From a virus, in IMG/VR virus record IMGVR_UViG_3300042894_008159, positions 60,013 through 124,012 of that record: a stretch of DNA of 64,000 nt; one strand, written 5' to 3'. The position numbers and the translations under genes were made by a program. The notes under the pieces are model-generated. The model was not told the origin of the DNA and ran no database searches. It saw nothing but the letters and a program-made list of their open reading frames with translations. This document shows positions 40,793 to 50,144 of the stretch, one piece after another; the first letter of the stretch is position 1, and every line of letters starts with the position of its first letter.

Positions 40793-42592
40793 TTATGACA
40801 TTAGCTTACTAAAAGAATTATAAAAGCTTCCTTCCTTTGTTTTCCCGTCGTTTTCTTTGTCGTCTAATTTAGATTCTATTAATTTTCTATACCCTTCATC
40901 CATTCGATCGTACAGGTCACCTATTAGGTCATAAAAAGCAGTTGTTTCAAAAAGAGAAGATAAACTAACTAATGTCATGGCAACATCGTCGTGTCCAGAT
41001 TGTGAAGAATAGGTTCCGCTGCTGTTTAAGCCAAAAGAAAAAAGTTCAGGAATAGTCCATGCTTTTTCGTTCACAATAACCCGGTTTTGTCTAAATAAAG
41101 ATCTTAACATTTCACAATATTTCATTTTGTTCTTCTCGTTGTACTTGATGCCAGGTTTTGCAGTTCTTGCAGACTCTGTATGTTTGGTGTGTAAAAACAT
41201 ATCCAAAGAAATCTCGTCGTTTGAAATCAATTTGTCCAATAGAAGTTCTCCCCTGAAATTCATCTCTAAAATGATAGTTAATCTTTCTTTGTTGAATATA
41301 TTTAAAATTAAAGCCTCCAACATTTTTTTGATGTCCTCGATTTGAATTCCATTATCTCTAAAAACTCCAACCTGAAGTAAACCAAAAAAGTCCGCTTCGT
41401 CCTTATAGTCATCGATAGTTTCGATTAATTTTTTGGGTAAAGGAACAACTCTAAAAATATTTATGACCGTAAAATCGCCTCTTCCACCCCCAGCAAGATC
41501 CACAGAAAAAACAAAATTTTTATCCTCTAAAGATGCTGAATCTAAAGAAAATTTTGGGTGCCATCTGAAATTCTCGTAAACAACACCCAAATCGCTCAAA
41601 ACATCTATCTCCCTCCACACATATTCAGATTCGTTTGATTTGATTTTTTTTAGCTCATTTGATCCTAACAACAAAGAGGTTGAACTGAGAAATTGATTGC
41701 CGTATTCCTGATTGAAAAGTTCCTCACTACCTAGGTTGGCAATTTCTTGTCTTTTCCATTCTTCATCCCTGCCCGGAACCTGCCACCAGTCCACCCGAAC
41801 AGGATTGAACGAATTTTCCCCAGTGAGAGCGCCTTGATAAATCTCATAAAATTTATTCATGCCGTTAGGTGTAGAAGTGATAATAATTCTTGACACCTTT
41901 GAAGATGAAACTGTAGGATAGGAAGAACGAAAGAAAGACTCGATAAAATTGGGATGAATATGAGCAAACTCATCCATGTACAAAAAGTGAATTGTAAAAC
42001 CAATTGCCGTTGTTTTCGTGGTGGTCTTAGCTATCGCCCTACACCCATTATCGAATTTCATGGACATAACGTTATTAACAATCATCCCCGGCTTTAAGAA
42101 CCAGGGCAAACCTTTCACGATTGCTTTGATTTTATCCATCAATTCTTCCGCAGTGGATCCAACGTTAGCCAAAATCATCGCATTTTTATCGTGATTGAAA
42201 AGTAGATACCACACTAAAATGATAGAAGATGTGATGGATTTACCCACTTGACGCGGTGCAAGAAAAACATTGAATCTATTATTCTGATATTCCCTCAATA
42301 CAGATTCTTGATAATCTCTTAATTGAATGTATTGAAGCCCCTCATCGGTCATTACCTGACAGTACTTTGCAAAGTGTACCACGTCCAAGGCACATTTTTG
42401 CATTTCTTGCAATTCCTCTGGTGTATATTCCCAAAGCAAATTAGACCTTTTTAGAGATGGATCCCCGTCATGAAAAGGGTTTTCGACTGATTTGTAATCC
42501 AAACCTTCCTCCTCAACCTTCCTCATAAGGTCATCAACCCTTTTTGTGGACCAATAATTGGAATCTAAATAATTATCTTCTTGTTTGCTCAT
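40793..42592 (-). CDS. gp17: Terminase large subunit (gp17-like)
   Basis: The 599-residue packaging motor has the ATPase and nuclease domains of gp17 (610 residues). Walker A APRQVGKS is near residues 110-117, and Walker B FLYMDEFAH near 201-209. The C-terminal RNase H-fold nuclease begins with FSVDLAGGGRGDF near residue 363. The motor docks on the portal, cuts concatemers and pumps DNA with ATP. It overlaps the gp16-like gene by 4 bp, as in T4. The start ATG has no visible Shine-Dalgarno and relies on translational coupling. Confidence 0.95.
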   Translation of the reverse strand: MSKQEDNYLDSNYWSTKRVDDLMRKVEEEGLDYKSVENPFHDGDPSLKRSNLLWEYTPEELQEMQKCALDVVHFAKYCQVMTDEGLQYIQLRDYQESVLREYQNNRFNVFLAPRQVGKSITSSIILVWYLLFNHDKNAMILANVGSTAEELMDKIKAIVKGLPWFLKPGMIVNNVMSMKFDNGCRAIAKTTTKTTAIGFTIHFLYMDEFAHIHPNFIESFFRSSYPTVSSSKVSRIIITSTPNGMNKFYEIYQGALTGENSFNPVRVDWWQVPGRDEEWKRQEIANLGSEELFNQEYGNQFLSSTSLLLGSNELKKIKSNESEYVWREIDVLSDLGVVYENFRWHPKFSLDSASLEDKNFVFSVDLAGGGRGDFTVINIFRVVPLPKKLIETIDDYKDEADFFGLLQVGVFRDNGIQIEDIKKMLEALILNIFNKERLTIILEMNFRGELLLDKLISNDEISLDMFLHTKHTESARTAKPGIKYNEKNKMKYCEMLRSLFRQNRVIVNEKAWTIPELFSFGLNSSGTYSSQSGHDDVAMTLVSLSSLFETTAFYDLIGDLYDRMDEGYRKLIESKLDDKENDGKTKEGSFYNSFSKLMS

Positions 42593-43374
42593 AGGAATAA
42601 ATCGTCGTCTATTTCAAAAGTACCTTCGCTCTCGATACTTATGTTTTTGGAAGCATCTTGACTTGCTTTTTGTCTGGCATTAACAACCGCATTTTCATTC
42701 ACTTCCTCGACTTTTACGTCTTGGATTTCAGCTCCCAAAATGTCCCTCAGTCCTTCCATTAAACTTTTGGTTCCTCTCACCTTAAGTGCGGAGTTCGTTC
42801 CTTGGCTAGAAGGCGAAGAGCTTGGTGAAAAAGAGGTATCAGATTCTTGATTTTGCTTCATGGGAACAGATCCAGAAGAAGCCTTCATCTCCAATTCTTT
42901 TCTCAAGTTTTTGTAACTGGCTTCAGTTTTTTCTAGATATGTCTGATGATCCTTTGACATTTGCATAATCTGGGCTTGCAATTGTGCAAGAACCTCAAAC
43001 ATTCGAGCAGAAGCACTTCCCAAATCAATTTCTTCTACGAGCTTGGTTATGGCGTGCTGTGCAGTTTTTATCTGGAGCATCATAGATCCAACGTTCATTG
43101 CATCTATTTTCTTCTTATATTCAAGAAATTCGGATTCATCGATTAAATTTTGGTCCACGTAGAATTTGGCCAAAGATTCTAAAAGATCTCTGGAATCTGT
43201 ACCGGTAGACTGAATTTGAGCCTGAAAATCCATGATCTCCGTTGTTTTCATTCTCGGAAGATTGTCAGTGGTTAAAGATTCAATCTCCAAATTTTCTTCC
43301 ATCAGGATGGAATCTAAATTTGCCTTGATTCTCTCCTGGACAACCTTCTCTGGTTTTGGTTTACGTCTTGGCAT
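42589..43374 (-). CDS. gp16: Terminase small subunit (gp16-like)
   Basis: The 261-residue protein is longer than T4 gp16 (164). Residues ~90-170 carry the conserved coiled-coil hairpin: AQHAITKLVEEIDLGSASAR, then MFEVLAQLQAQIMQMSKDHQ, matching the [20 protein letters not shown] helix of T4 gp16. It overlaps gp17 by 4 bp. The N-terminus is basic (PRRKPKPEKV), consistent with DNA contact. It would stimulate the large subunit's ATPase and select phage DNA for packaging. The C-terminal ~90 residues are acidic and Ser/Asn-rich, an extension not seen in T4. Confidence 0.82.
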   Translation of the reverse strand: MPRRKPKPEKVVQERIKANLDSILMEENLEIESLTTDNLPRMKTTEIMDFQAQIQSTGTDSRDLLESLAKFYVDQNLIDESEFLEYKKKIDAMNVGSMMLQIKTAQHAITKLVEEIDLGSASARMFEVLAQLQAQIMQMSKDHQTYLEKTEASYKNLRKELEMKASSGSVPMKQNQESDTSFSPSSSPSSQGTNSALKVRGTKSLMEGLRDILGAEIQDVKVEEVNENAVVNARQKASQDASKNISIESEGTFEIDDDLFL

Positions 43375-43385
43375 AAAAATGGTTT

Positions 43386-45935
43386 TTAACCCTTTCTAGG
43401 GATTTTAGGAATTGCCAAAGTTGGTTTGGCATTGTCGATAATATGGGCGAGCTGAGCATCCCTTACAACGTTCTGATTCAGGACAATCGATTGTTTGTTA
43501 ATGTCTATCATCGATTTGAAAATTCTGATGTTGGAAAGCAAAACTGGCGAAGTATATATCCTATAAGCATTGTTGTCTGTTCCATACAAGGGGTTGGCTG
43601 GATCTGTAACAATATCTTTGGGCAAATCGAAAGTATATTCCTGTGACAAAGTTCTAAAATCTTGATGGACCGGAACAAGATTCGAGGATTGTTCTTGTGG
43701 GTTATTAACATCATAACTCATCTTCCACATATTGACTCCCAGCTGACGATATTTATTCGAAATATTTACCACCAGGGCATACCATTCACCAATCTCAGGA
43801 ACAAACTGAAGTTTGGAATTAAAGACAAAATTATTAATATTGATTTGTATGCTTCCTTCTTGTAGAAAGTTGGTGTTGTTGGGCTCTTGAGATCCTGAAT
43901 AGATAAGATCTACTCTGAGTCCTTGTGGTCCTTCGTTAGGGTCCAGATAATCCCCGGCAATTAGATTTCTAGCCTGTGCTTTTTGCATTTTAAGTGCCGG
44001 AGGATCTAAAGAAAACGGCTTGTTGGGATTAACAACAGAAAATTTAAATTCATCAATCACAGAAGCCACTTGAAATCCTCCAGAGTGGTTTAAATCAGAT
44101 TTGACTGCTACATATCCATCTGGATTTCCTTCGTAACCAAGCCACGGGGAAAGACCATGTTTATAGGGGGTGGTGTTGTAGACAATTCTGGTGGGAGTTA
44201 CCGTCTCCTGTGCCATGGGGATGGGGGGATAAGGTTTTTTGGTCAGCGAATTTTCATTAACATAATTTTTGATAGAAAACCAACACGTGAAAGCTATTTC
44301 TCCATCTACCTCGAGCTTAGGTGTGGTAAGATATCTAACACCGTTCCGATATTTGTTTGGCTCGTATACAAATTCTGGATTGGATTGGAAAGCATCATAT
44401 AAATCGTAGTAATTGTTGAACACAATTGTCCAGTTGTTATTTAAATCATAATTTACAATCGGTAGTTTTTCGTACACGTACGATCGGGTGGGATCGGTAC
44501 CGCGATCGTTCGTGGTCGTGACGTACTGTTGTGGTTTGGTAATAAGTTCCTCTTGTGCCTCTGTTTCAGCTCCAAATAATTTCTGGGAATTCAAAGCAAT
44601 CCCATCCAATTCTTCTTTGTAGGCTGGATCCCTAAAGTAAGTGTTAGATTTTGGATTGTATTTTTTCAATTCTATTTTAAAATAAATTGGTGAATACATG
44701 AAATCACGAAAAAGATAGGTGGAATTTATTTCATAAATTCTGTTGGTTAAAGGAAAATAAAGAATATCTCTTTTACGTGGCTGTGATCCTCGACCAAATA
44801 AACTTTCGAAGTACACCTTGTCGATGTGAATCTCGAATGGCTCTTCGAAAGATATCCCAAACGGATCATAGTTGGGTTTGTTGTCCGGAAATTGGTTTTG
44901 AGGTACCATCACCTTAACGCATCTTTCCTCTACCACATCATACAAAGTCCACTCTTTGAGAACAACGTCCTTTGATCTGGATTGAGGTTGTACAGAATAA
45001 TAATTGGTTTCAAAACCAAACATTTTATTAACAATTAAACTCAAATCTTTGTAAAGGTTAATTGCCTTGTTTATATTGTAAGGGTTGAAAGTAAATGGTC
45101 CACATTCGTTGAAAACTACAGGCCGATTGGATTGTTCAGGGGAACATTGTGGAACTGGATTACGTATGACTAAATTATCTGGTCCTGTAGCCACGTCGGT
45201 ATTATATGTCAAAGAAAGATCAAATGAAACTATGACAACATTTGGATTTATAGGTTCTTCCGATTCCCATGCTATTGAGCCATCTTGGTTGATAATAACA
45301 GATGTAAATCTGAACTCTGGATAAAATGGTTTATTCGGATCGAGAGGTATTGAAAAAATTTGAGCTTTTTCTCCAGATGAATTAGAATTTTGAATTCCTG
45401 TCGTGGCGAAGCCAACATTAGTCCATAGAGACCAGGTTTCTCCATCCACCGAATATCTAAAATCAACAGCGATTCCGTTTGTAATCGAAGCACTAGAAAC
45501 AGTATTCAGATCTACTGGATAACCCTCCAGGGCAAAGGCTGCATCTATAGTCCATCCATCGAAAGAACTCGCATATCTAAAAGGTTGATCGTAAGTTAGA
45601 ACTCTATAATTTCCAATGTATGTAAAATTTAGAGCAGAGTCTAACTGAGTTAATCTTTCTATCAACCACTCCTGTGATTCACAAGGAGCGTAATAATAAG
45701 TTCCATTGGAAGCTAAAACAGTGTGATATCCGTTACATCCTATCTGAATTCCTCGGGCTAAAGCAGCTCCAGTTGTTCCATATAAATTATCAGTAGATGT
45801 TTCTTGTACCTTTTCGGTGTTCGATAAATTGTCCTGGTACTGATATCTGGGATCGGTCAGATCCCTTTGATTACCATTCCCGTTATACACAGGAAGTCCT
45901 GTAAAAATTGCTTTATTGGGGGGAATGGCTGACAT
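43386..45935 (-). CDS. Large neck protein with gp14-like domain and beta-sandwich additions
   Basis: The 849-residue protein contains a segment near residues 370-470 (FGRGSQPRKRDILYFPLTNR, then IYEINSTYLF) that matches the T4 gp14 neck-protein block [20 protein letters not shown]. T4 gp14 has 256 residues, so about 600 residues are extra. The N-terminal 300 residues look like a beta-sandwich (RYSVDGETWSLWTNV) and the C-terminal half contains concanavalin-like pattern (EIAFTCWFSIKN, GEWYALVVNIS). It follows gp16 upstream in gene order, matching T4 (13-14-15-16-17). It likely forms the neck ring and its decorations. A promoter-like box lies 31 bp upstream. Confidence 0.7.
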   Translation of the reverse strand: MSAIPPNKAIFTGLPVYNGNGNQRDLTDPRYQYQDNLSNTEKVQETSTDNLYGTTGAALARGIQIGCNGYHTVLASNGTYYYAPCESQEWLIERLTQLDSALNFTYIGNYRVLTYDQPFRYASSFDGWTIDAAFALEGYPVDLNTVSSASITNGIAVDFRYSVDGETWSLWTNVGFATTGIQNSNSSGEKAQIFSIPLDPNKPFYPEFRFTSVIINQDGSIAWESEEPINPNVVIVSFDLSLTYNTDVATGPDNLVIRNPVPQCSPEQSNRPVVFNECGPFTFNPYNINKAINLYKDLSLIVNKMFGFETNYYSVQPQSRSKDVVLKEWTLYDVVEERCVKVMVPQNQFPDNKPNYDPFGISFEEPFEIHIDKVYFESLFGRGSQPRKRDILYFPLTNRIYEINSTYLFRDFMYSPIYFKIELKKYNPKSNTYFRDPAYKEELDGIALNSQKLFGAETEAQEELITKPQQYVTTTNDRGTDPTRSYVYEKLPIVNYDLNNNWTIVFNNYYDLYDAFQSNPEFVYEPNKYRNGVRYLTTPKLEVDGEIAFTCWFSIKNYVNENSLTKKPYPPIPMAQETVTPTRIVYNTTPYKHGLSPWLGYEGNPDGYVAVKSDLNHSGGFQVASVIDEFKFSVVNPNKPFSLDPPALKMQKAQARNLIAGDYLDPNEGPQGLRVDLIYSGSQEPNNTNFLQEGSIQININNFVFNSKLQFVPEIGEWYALVVNISNKYRQLGVNMWKMSYDVNNPQEQSSNLVPVHQDFRTLSQEYTFDLPKDIVTDPANPLYGTDNNAYRIYTSPVLLSNIRIFKSMIDINKQSIVLNQNVVRDAQLAHIIDNAKPTLAIPKIPRKG

Positions 45936-45966
45936 GATGAGATATAAACAAAAAAATTGCTTTTGT

Positions 45967-45975
45967 GTATATATC
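45967..45975 (-). promoter_or_regulatory. GATATATAC late-promoter-like motif
   Basis: It lies 31 bp upstream of the neck-protein ATG at 45935 in a 67-bp intergenic gap. Confidence 0.6.
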
Positions 45976-46002
45976 CACCACGGGAAGCAGAGTCAACAGA
46001 TT

Positions 46003-47184
46003 CTACAAACCTTGCTCTTGTATAAGTAAATTAATTTGTTCAATCACAAGTTGTGGACTCAGCTTTGTGGTACACTCAAACATTCTTTCTGTATTTTTCA
46101 ATCTAGGACACCAGTTCCAATCTCCACGATCAAACTTATATTTTACGTCGTTGAAACACCCGTGACACACATTTCTATTGATAACCCTATAATTCATTCT
46201 CGAAAATTCACAGGATGGATCGGAAAACCCAGAAATCATAACCACTGGTTTTTGCAAAAACCACGCTAGCCAGGAAAGTCCAGAACCAATGCCGATAAAA
46301 AAATCTGCTTGATAGATATCGGCCATTCTTTGTAAAATATCTCGGTCCCCGGTTTTATCTACCACACTCTCTAAAGTGTTGTTTTGTTTGTGAATGACCC
46401 GAACTTCATAACCAAGTATTCGAAGGTAATCCACTATTGTCTGCCATCCCTTTTCGTAGTGCCAGTGTTTGGCATTGGCTGTAGACTCTGTAGCCAAACA
46501 AACATATTTTCCGGATTCTCTTGGAGGCAAGCTATACAACCAATTAGGAAGTTGTGGAGGAAGTAAATCAGTTTTAACATCTATCCCCAGGATATCTCCT
46601 GCCACCTGTTGTAAAGAAATAGATCTAGGATCTCTGCGATGACAATTTCTATCTTCCTCTTCGTACCAGCCAACACCAAAAACTGCCTTAGCGGAATGAT
46701 CCCTGTATCCGGGTGGGAAAAATTTAAGTTGTGGAAAAAATTGCGTTAGTAAAGAATTCCAAAAGGTAGTAACAATAACATCTGCCTGATATTTATTCCG
46801 TAAAGCCTCTACCACCGGAACCCAGGCCAAAGTATCTCCTAATGAAGAGGAATCAATAGAAACCAAAATTTTCTGTTTGTGAAGAGAAGACTCAAAGTCA
46901 AAACTCCAGATTTCTTTGGTTCCTTCGTAAACCTCTACTCGCCATGGGGTAAACCATCTTCTGAAAACCGACGTAAATAATCCAGGACTGGTTTCTGTCT
47001 CGAAAACATAATGATTGGTGTTTAGATCTTTGTATTTTATGGTTCTTTTAGTTTTTGGATTATTTCCAACCATATCAACTTTGGGGCCATAATCAAAACT
47101 AAATTTGAAATCAAAAGTGTCTTTGACCCTACACCTAAGGTCTTTTACCACATTTTTATAAACATCTATACCTTTATTTTTCAT
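46003..47184 (-). CDS. TibC/Aah-type protein O-heptosyltransferase (GT9 fold)
   Basis: The 393-residue GT-B enzyme carries the heptosyltransferase block KILVSIDSSSLGDTLAWVP and the KHWHYEKGWQTIVDYLRILGY segment, then a donor-site region (FFIGIGSGLSWLAWFL). Near the C-terminus, Cys-340, Cys-343, Cys-359 and Cys-371 (pattern CHGCF...WNWCPR...FEC) match the iron-binding cysteine motif of bacterial autotransporter heptosyltransferases, which transfer heptose from ADP-heptose to Ser residues. T4 has no such gene. It overlaps the GT4 gene by 4 bp. A partner heptose kinase is at 18850-19848. The likely substrates are the Ser/Thr-rich fibres in the same genome. Confidence 0.82.
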   Translation of the reverse strand: MKNKGIDVYKNVVKDLRCRVKDTFDFKFSFDYGPKVDMVGNNPKTKRTIKYKDLNTNHYVFETETSPGLFTSVFRRWFTPWRVEVYEGTKEIWSFDFESSLHKQKILVSIDSSSLGDTLAWVPVVEALRNKYQADVIVTTFWNSLLTQFFPQLKFFPPGYRDHSAKAVFGVGWYEEEDRNCHRRDPRSISLQQVAGDILGIDVKTDLLPPQLPNWLYSLPPRESGKYVCLATESTANAKHWHYEKGWQTIVDYLRILGYEVRVIHKQNNTLESVVDKTGDRDILQRMADIYQADFFIGIGSGLSWLAWFLQKPVVMISGFSDPSCEFSRMNYRVINRNVCHGCFNDVKYKFDRGDWNWCPRLKNTERMFECTTKLSPQLVIEQINLLIQEQGL

Positions 47185-48242
47185 GAATTAAAACCTAAAA
47201 TTTCTTGAATGAGACGAGTGTTGTAAGCTTTTCCTGATTTTTCAACATCTGAGGAAAAATAATGAACTAGAGGATTGTTATCATAATCATCCATATACGA
47301 AGGCAATCTTCTCATCATGATAGGGAGTTTCCATGATAAAGATTCTTTTATTACAATGGGATTCAACTCCCAGACTGAATTGAAAACAAACAAATCAGCA
47401 GCTTGAAAAAATAAATCAGTATCGGATCTTTCCCCCCAAACTCTACAATTTTCTGGCACATTTTGAAGGATTGGCTCCCAGTATTCCTGAAAGTTACAGG
47501 CGAGATTTCCCACGAAATGAAACTCTATCGGAAGATGTGTCATCTCTCTGGCGAATTCAATTAATTCTCCTTGGTTTTTTCCTTGTGTGAAAAGACCAAC
47601 GTTGATAACATGTTTTTTGTCAGGGTCTAAACCCAATAAATTTATAGCTTTTTCTTTCCCAATACTTTCGAAATTTTCAATTGGATATTCCAACAAGTCC
47701 AAATTAAAACCAGAATTTTCGAAAACTTTTAACATCCATTTGTTGACCATCACGATTTTATCTGGACACCAAAATTTATCAGATGGTTTGTTGTTTGAAG
47801 AATGGCAGGTCTCAAAGATAAACCAGGGTCTATTTGGAACATAAATTTTCTCACACATCTCGTTACCAAGGAAAAATTCCACAAAATCTTGAAAATGAAT
47901 AACGTCAGGACACACCCGATGAATAATTTCTAGGAATTCACTCTTGTCTTCCGAGTCCAATCTGAAGTAATTTTCTCCCAAAAGGTTTTGAATTCTTTCT
48001 CTCTGAACTGTGAATTGATCGGAAAGATTGTTATATTCAACACAGAATATTTCGGAAAAAGGCAACAGGCACTCAATACATTTATAAAGGTACTGAGGCA
48101 TCCCTCCGGTGGAGAGATGAGGAGCAACGAAAAGGATCCTGGGTTTGTTACCTGAAATTTCTGAAATAGATTGTTCTACGTCGTATAAAGTTTGAGTTAA
48201 ATTGTATTTTAATTTTCTAAGAGAAAAGGAAGGATCTAACAT
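47181..48242 (-). CDS. GT4-family glycosyltransferase
   Basis: The 353-residue GT-B enzyme contains LFVAPHLSTGGMPQYLYKCI near the N-terminus, a donor domain around VINVGLFTQGKNQGELIEFA, and the ADLFVFNSVWELNPIVIKES segment (a variant of the E-x7-E motif). It would transfer a nucleotide-activated sugar onto an acceptor. It overlaps the TibC-like gene by 4 bp, so the two are co-translated and probably work on one glycan. It could extend the heptose or build a second glycan. The N-terminal ~35 residues are an extra helical region. Confidence 0.82.
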   Translation of the reverse strand: MLDPSFSLRKLKYNLTQTLYDVEQSISEISGNKPRILFVAPHLSTGGMPQYLYKCIECLLPFSEIFCVEYNNLSDQFTVQRERIQNLLGENYFRLDSEDKSEFLEIIHRVCPDVIHFQDFVEFFLGNEMCEKIYVPNRPWFIFETCHSSNNKPSDKFWCPDKIVMVNKWMLKVFENSGFNLDLLEYPIENFESIGKEKAINLLGLDPDKKHVINVGLFTQGKNQGELIEFAREMTHLPIEFHFVGNLACNFQEYWEPILQNVPENCRVWGERSDTDLFFQAADLFVFNSVWELNPIVIKESLSWKLPIMMRRLPSYMDDYDNNPLVHYFSSDVEKSGKAYNTRLIQEILGFNS

Positions 48243-48315
48243 TTAATTTTTAATTAGAATTCTGTTATTATGAATTAATAAATAAACATTTTTATTGTTT
48301 CAAACTTTTTAGTTT

Positions 48316-48489
48316 TTACTCCAATTCTATGTTATTTTCATTTTCAGCTATATGCAAATTGTAATTATCAAGATTAATTCTATAAATTGTAAAATTGTCT
48401 CTTGGATATATTTCAACAATAGTACCATACAAAGGAACGTCACCTAATGTTTTTACTCTATCCCCTATTTCAAATTTGTATGTGATCAT
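48316..48489 (-). CDS. Small beta-barrel-like protein (57 residues)
   Basis: A complete ORF starts at ATG 48489 and ends at TAA 48316. The protein reads as alternating strands beginning MITYKFEIGDRVKTLGDVPL, with GTIVEIY, TIYRINLD and an acidic tail, the pattern of a small SH3/KOW-like barrel. It begins 4 bp after the adhesin stop codon at 48494, so it is likely co-translated with it. The gap from 48243 to 48315 holds nothing I can support. The function is unknown. Confidence 0.6.
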   Translation of the reverse strand: MITYKFEIGDRVKTLGDVPLYGTIVEIYPRDNFTIYRINLDNYNLHIAENENNIELE

Positions 48490-48493
48490 TGTT

Positions 48494-49735
48494 TTATGCT
48501 ATATTGAATTGTGTTTTCAGAATATTATAGTTTGATAATACTTCGGCGTCAGTCAGAGTTCTATCGTAAATGTGTATTGAATACAAATTACTTTCACCAA
48601 TATAACCATCAAAACAAGAACCGGGGCCTCTACCCGTCATTAAATTACTATTAGCACCACTTGGTGTCGGATTAACAACCAAACCATTCTTTGTTGGTGA
48701 TTGTAGAACACCATTGATATATGCTTTGGCATTATTTGTACCCGATTTACAACTTGCAACAATATAAAGGTCTTGATTAATCCAGTTTGCTGATGTTAAT
48801 GTAAAACCAACACCACCACCAACACCATCAAAAAAATCAAGAGCAATATTTGGTGCAACGTTTACATTATTTGAAGTATTATACATATAAAAACTAAACT
48901 TCCTGTTCGCACCCGAACAAAAATCCAAATTAATAAGTGCTGACCATCTGAAACCAGTGTTTCCGTGTGGAATACTTATTTGTCTTAAGAATACACAAAC
49001 TGTTATTTCACTCGCACTACGTACTAAAGAAGCTCCAAGACCCCAATCGATGTATGGCGAAGATGATATGGCGTTATTAAATTGTAATGATTTTGTTGAT
49101 CCACCAACATAAGAAACATTTTCAGAGTTAATTATTGTTCCTGTATACCCATTTGGTGATAAATCAAATACACTTGTTCCTGTTCCTGGATAACTTGAAC
49201 TATTGGACATATTGGTATAAAGAACCAAACCTGTTTGATTTATATCTTGGCTTGGAATTGTTGGTGTATTTGTTGGTGTTGGGGTTGGGGTTGAAGTTGA
49301 CGTAACAGTAGGTGTAGGGGTTAAAGTTGGAGTCATGCTTGGTGTTGGTGTATTCGAGGGTGCAATTGACCCTTCAAATGATGTCCAGTAACCATTATTG
49401 TTCAACCAAATTTTGGCCTGTGCTCCTTGATTGGGTGCCCAAGAATCCGCTCCTGCAGCTAAGGTGTTTGCCAAATCAACGAAAGAAGACTCTGTTAATT
49501 CAGAGGATCTGAAAAAGCCAACAGAGGCAAATACTCCTTCTATCGGAGTTGGTTGACTGTTGTCTGGAACAGATTGTGCAACTACATAACCCAGCTGCTC
49601 GTCAGGACCATTCCACCAAGCAAGTCCAGTAGAAGAGAACCCTTCTGTAGGAAATCCAATAGCCAGATTGCCAATCTGTTCGGTACCTGCTATAGGAGAT
49701 CCTGTGTTATATGCAAACGGTCTGGAAATTGACAT
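48494..49735 (-). CDS. LamG-type adhesin with Thr/Pro linker
   Basis: The 413-residue protein has three parts: an N-terminal ~125-residue domain, a Thr/Pro/Ser linker (residues ~130-170, TPTPT and TSTSTPT runs) and a C-terminal laminin-G/concanavalin-like fold of ~230 residues (YPGTGTSVFDLSPNGYTGT, ending YDRTLTDAEVLSNYN). LamG-3-type domains bind sugars. The protein is probably a virion surface adhesin; the Thr-rich linker is a plausible O-glycosylation target. The GATATATAA box ends 5 bp before its ATG. Confidence 0.78.
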   Translation of the reverse strand: MSISRPFAYNTGSPIAGTEQIGNLAIGFPTEGFSSTGLAWWNGPDEQLGYVVAQSVPDNSQPTPIEGVFASVGFFRSSELTESSFVDLANTLAAGADSWAPNQGAQAKIWLNNNGYWTSFEGSIAPSNTPTPSMTPTLTPTPTVTSTSTPTPTPTNTPTIPSQDINQTGLVLYTNMSNSSSYPGTGTSVFDLSPNGYTGTIINSENVSYVGGSTKSLQFNNAISSSPYIDWGLGASLVRSASEITVCVFLRQISIPHGNTGFRWSALINLDFCSGANRKFSFYMYNTSNNVNVAPNIALDFFDGVGGGVGFTLTSANWINQDLYIVASCKSGTNNAKAYINGVLQSPTKNGLVVNPTPSGANSNLMTGRGPGSCFDGYIGESNLYSIHIYDRTLTDAEVLSNYNILKTQFNIA

Positions 49736-49739
49736 TATT

Positions 49740-49748
49740 TTATATATC
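49740..49748 (-). promoter_or_regulatory. GATATATAA late-promoter-like motif near the adhesin ATG
   Basis: An exact core copy ends only 5 bp before the ATG at 49735, so a transcript from it would be nearly leaderless. It could instead be accidental. Confidence 0.4.
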
Positions 49749-49779
49749 CACCAATCAAGATCTAATTGTCATTTGCAAT

Positions 49780-50052
49780 TTAAGAAACTGTATAAACTCC
49801 AGAATTAAAATCTAACTTTCCTTCACCATATTTTGCGACAATTTCATCCACGAGCTGTTTTTCGTTTTCGTTTAATTGTAGTGTTTCTTGGTAAAGGTTT
49901 TGAATTTGTTCACCGACCGTGGTTACCTCTCTTTCAAGAAAGAATTTTTGGGCATTGAGTTGACCTATCTGCTGAATGTTATTTCGAGCTGCCTCCCTTA
50001 AATTTTGAATCCTATCCAATTCTTCAGGGGTAAGTTTAATTTGATTTTCCAT
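49780..50052 (-). CDS. Small coiled-coil protein, paralogue of 51299-51580
   Basis: The ATG at 50052 is preferred (90 residues), since it follows an A-rich leader (AAAAAATAAAA), rather than the upstream start at 50082. The protein is a helical pair: IKLTPEELDRIQNLREAARN, a long helix, then VDEIVAKYGEGKLDFNSGVY. The 51299 product shares PEEL-x-x-IQ-x-x-R near the start and the KYG-x-x-x-(L/D)-(D/F)-x-x-(T/S)G end. The prefoldin-like hairpin suggests an assembly chaperone or adaptor. The function is unknown. Confidence 0.6.
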   Translation of the reverse strand: MENQIKLTPEELDRIQNLREAARNNIQQIGQLNAQKFFLEREVTTVGEQIQNLYQETLQLNENEKQLVDEIVAKYGEGKLDFNSGVYTVS

Positions 50053-50144
50053 TTTTATTTTTTTGTACTCCTGTTTCATCAAAATATTCCAATCCTATCC
50101 TTTGGAATTTTTTATAATTTTCCTGTACAATCTGAAATTCAAGA

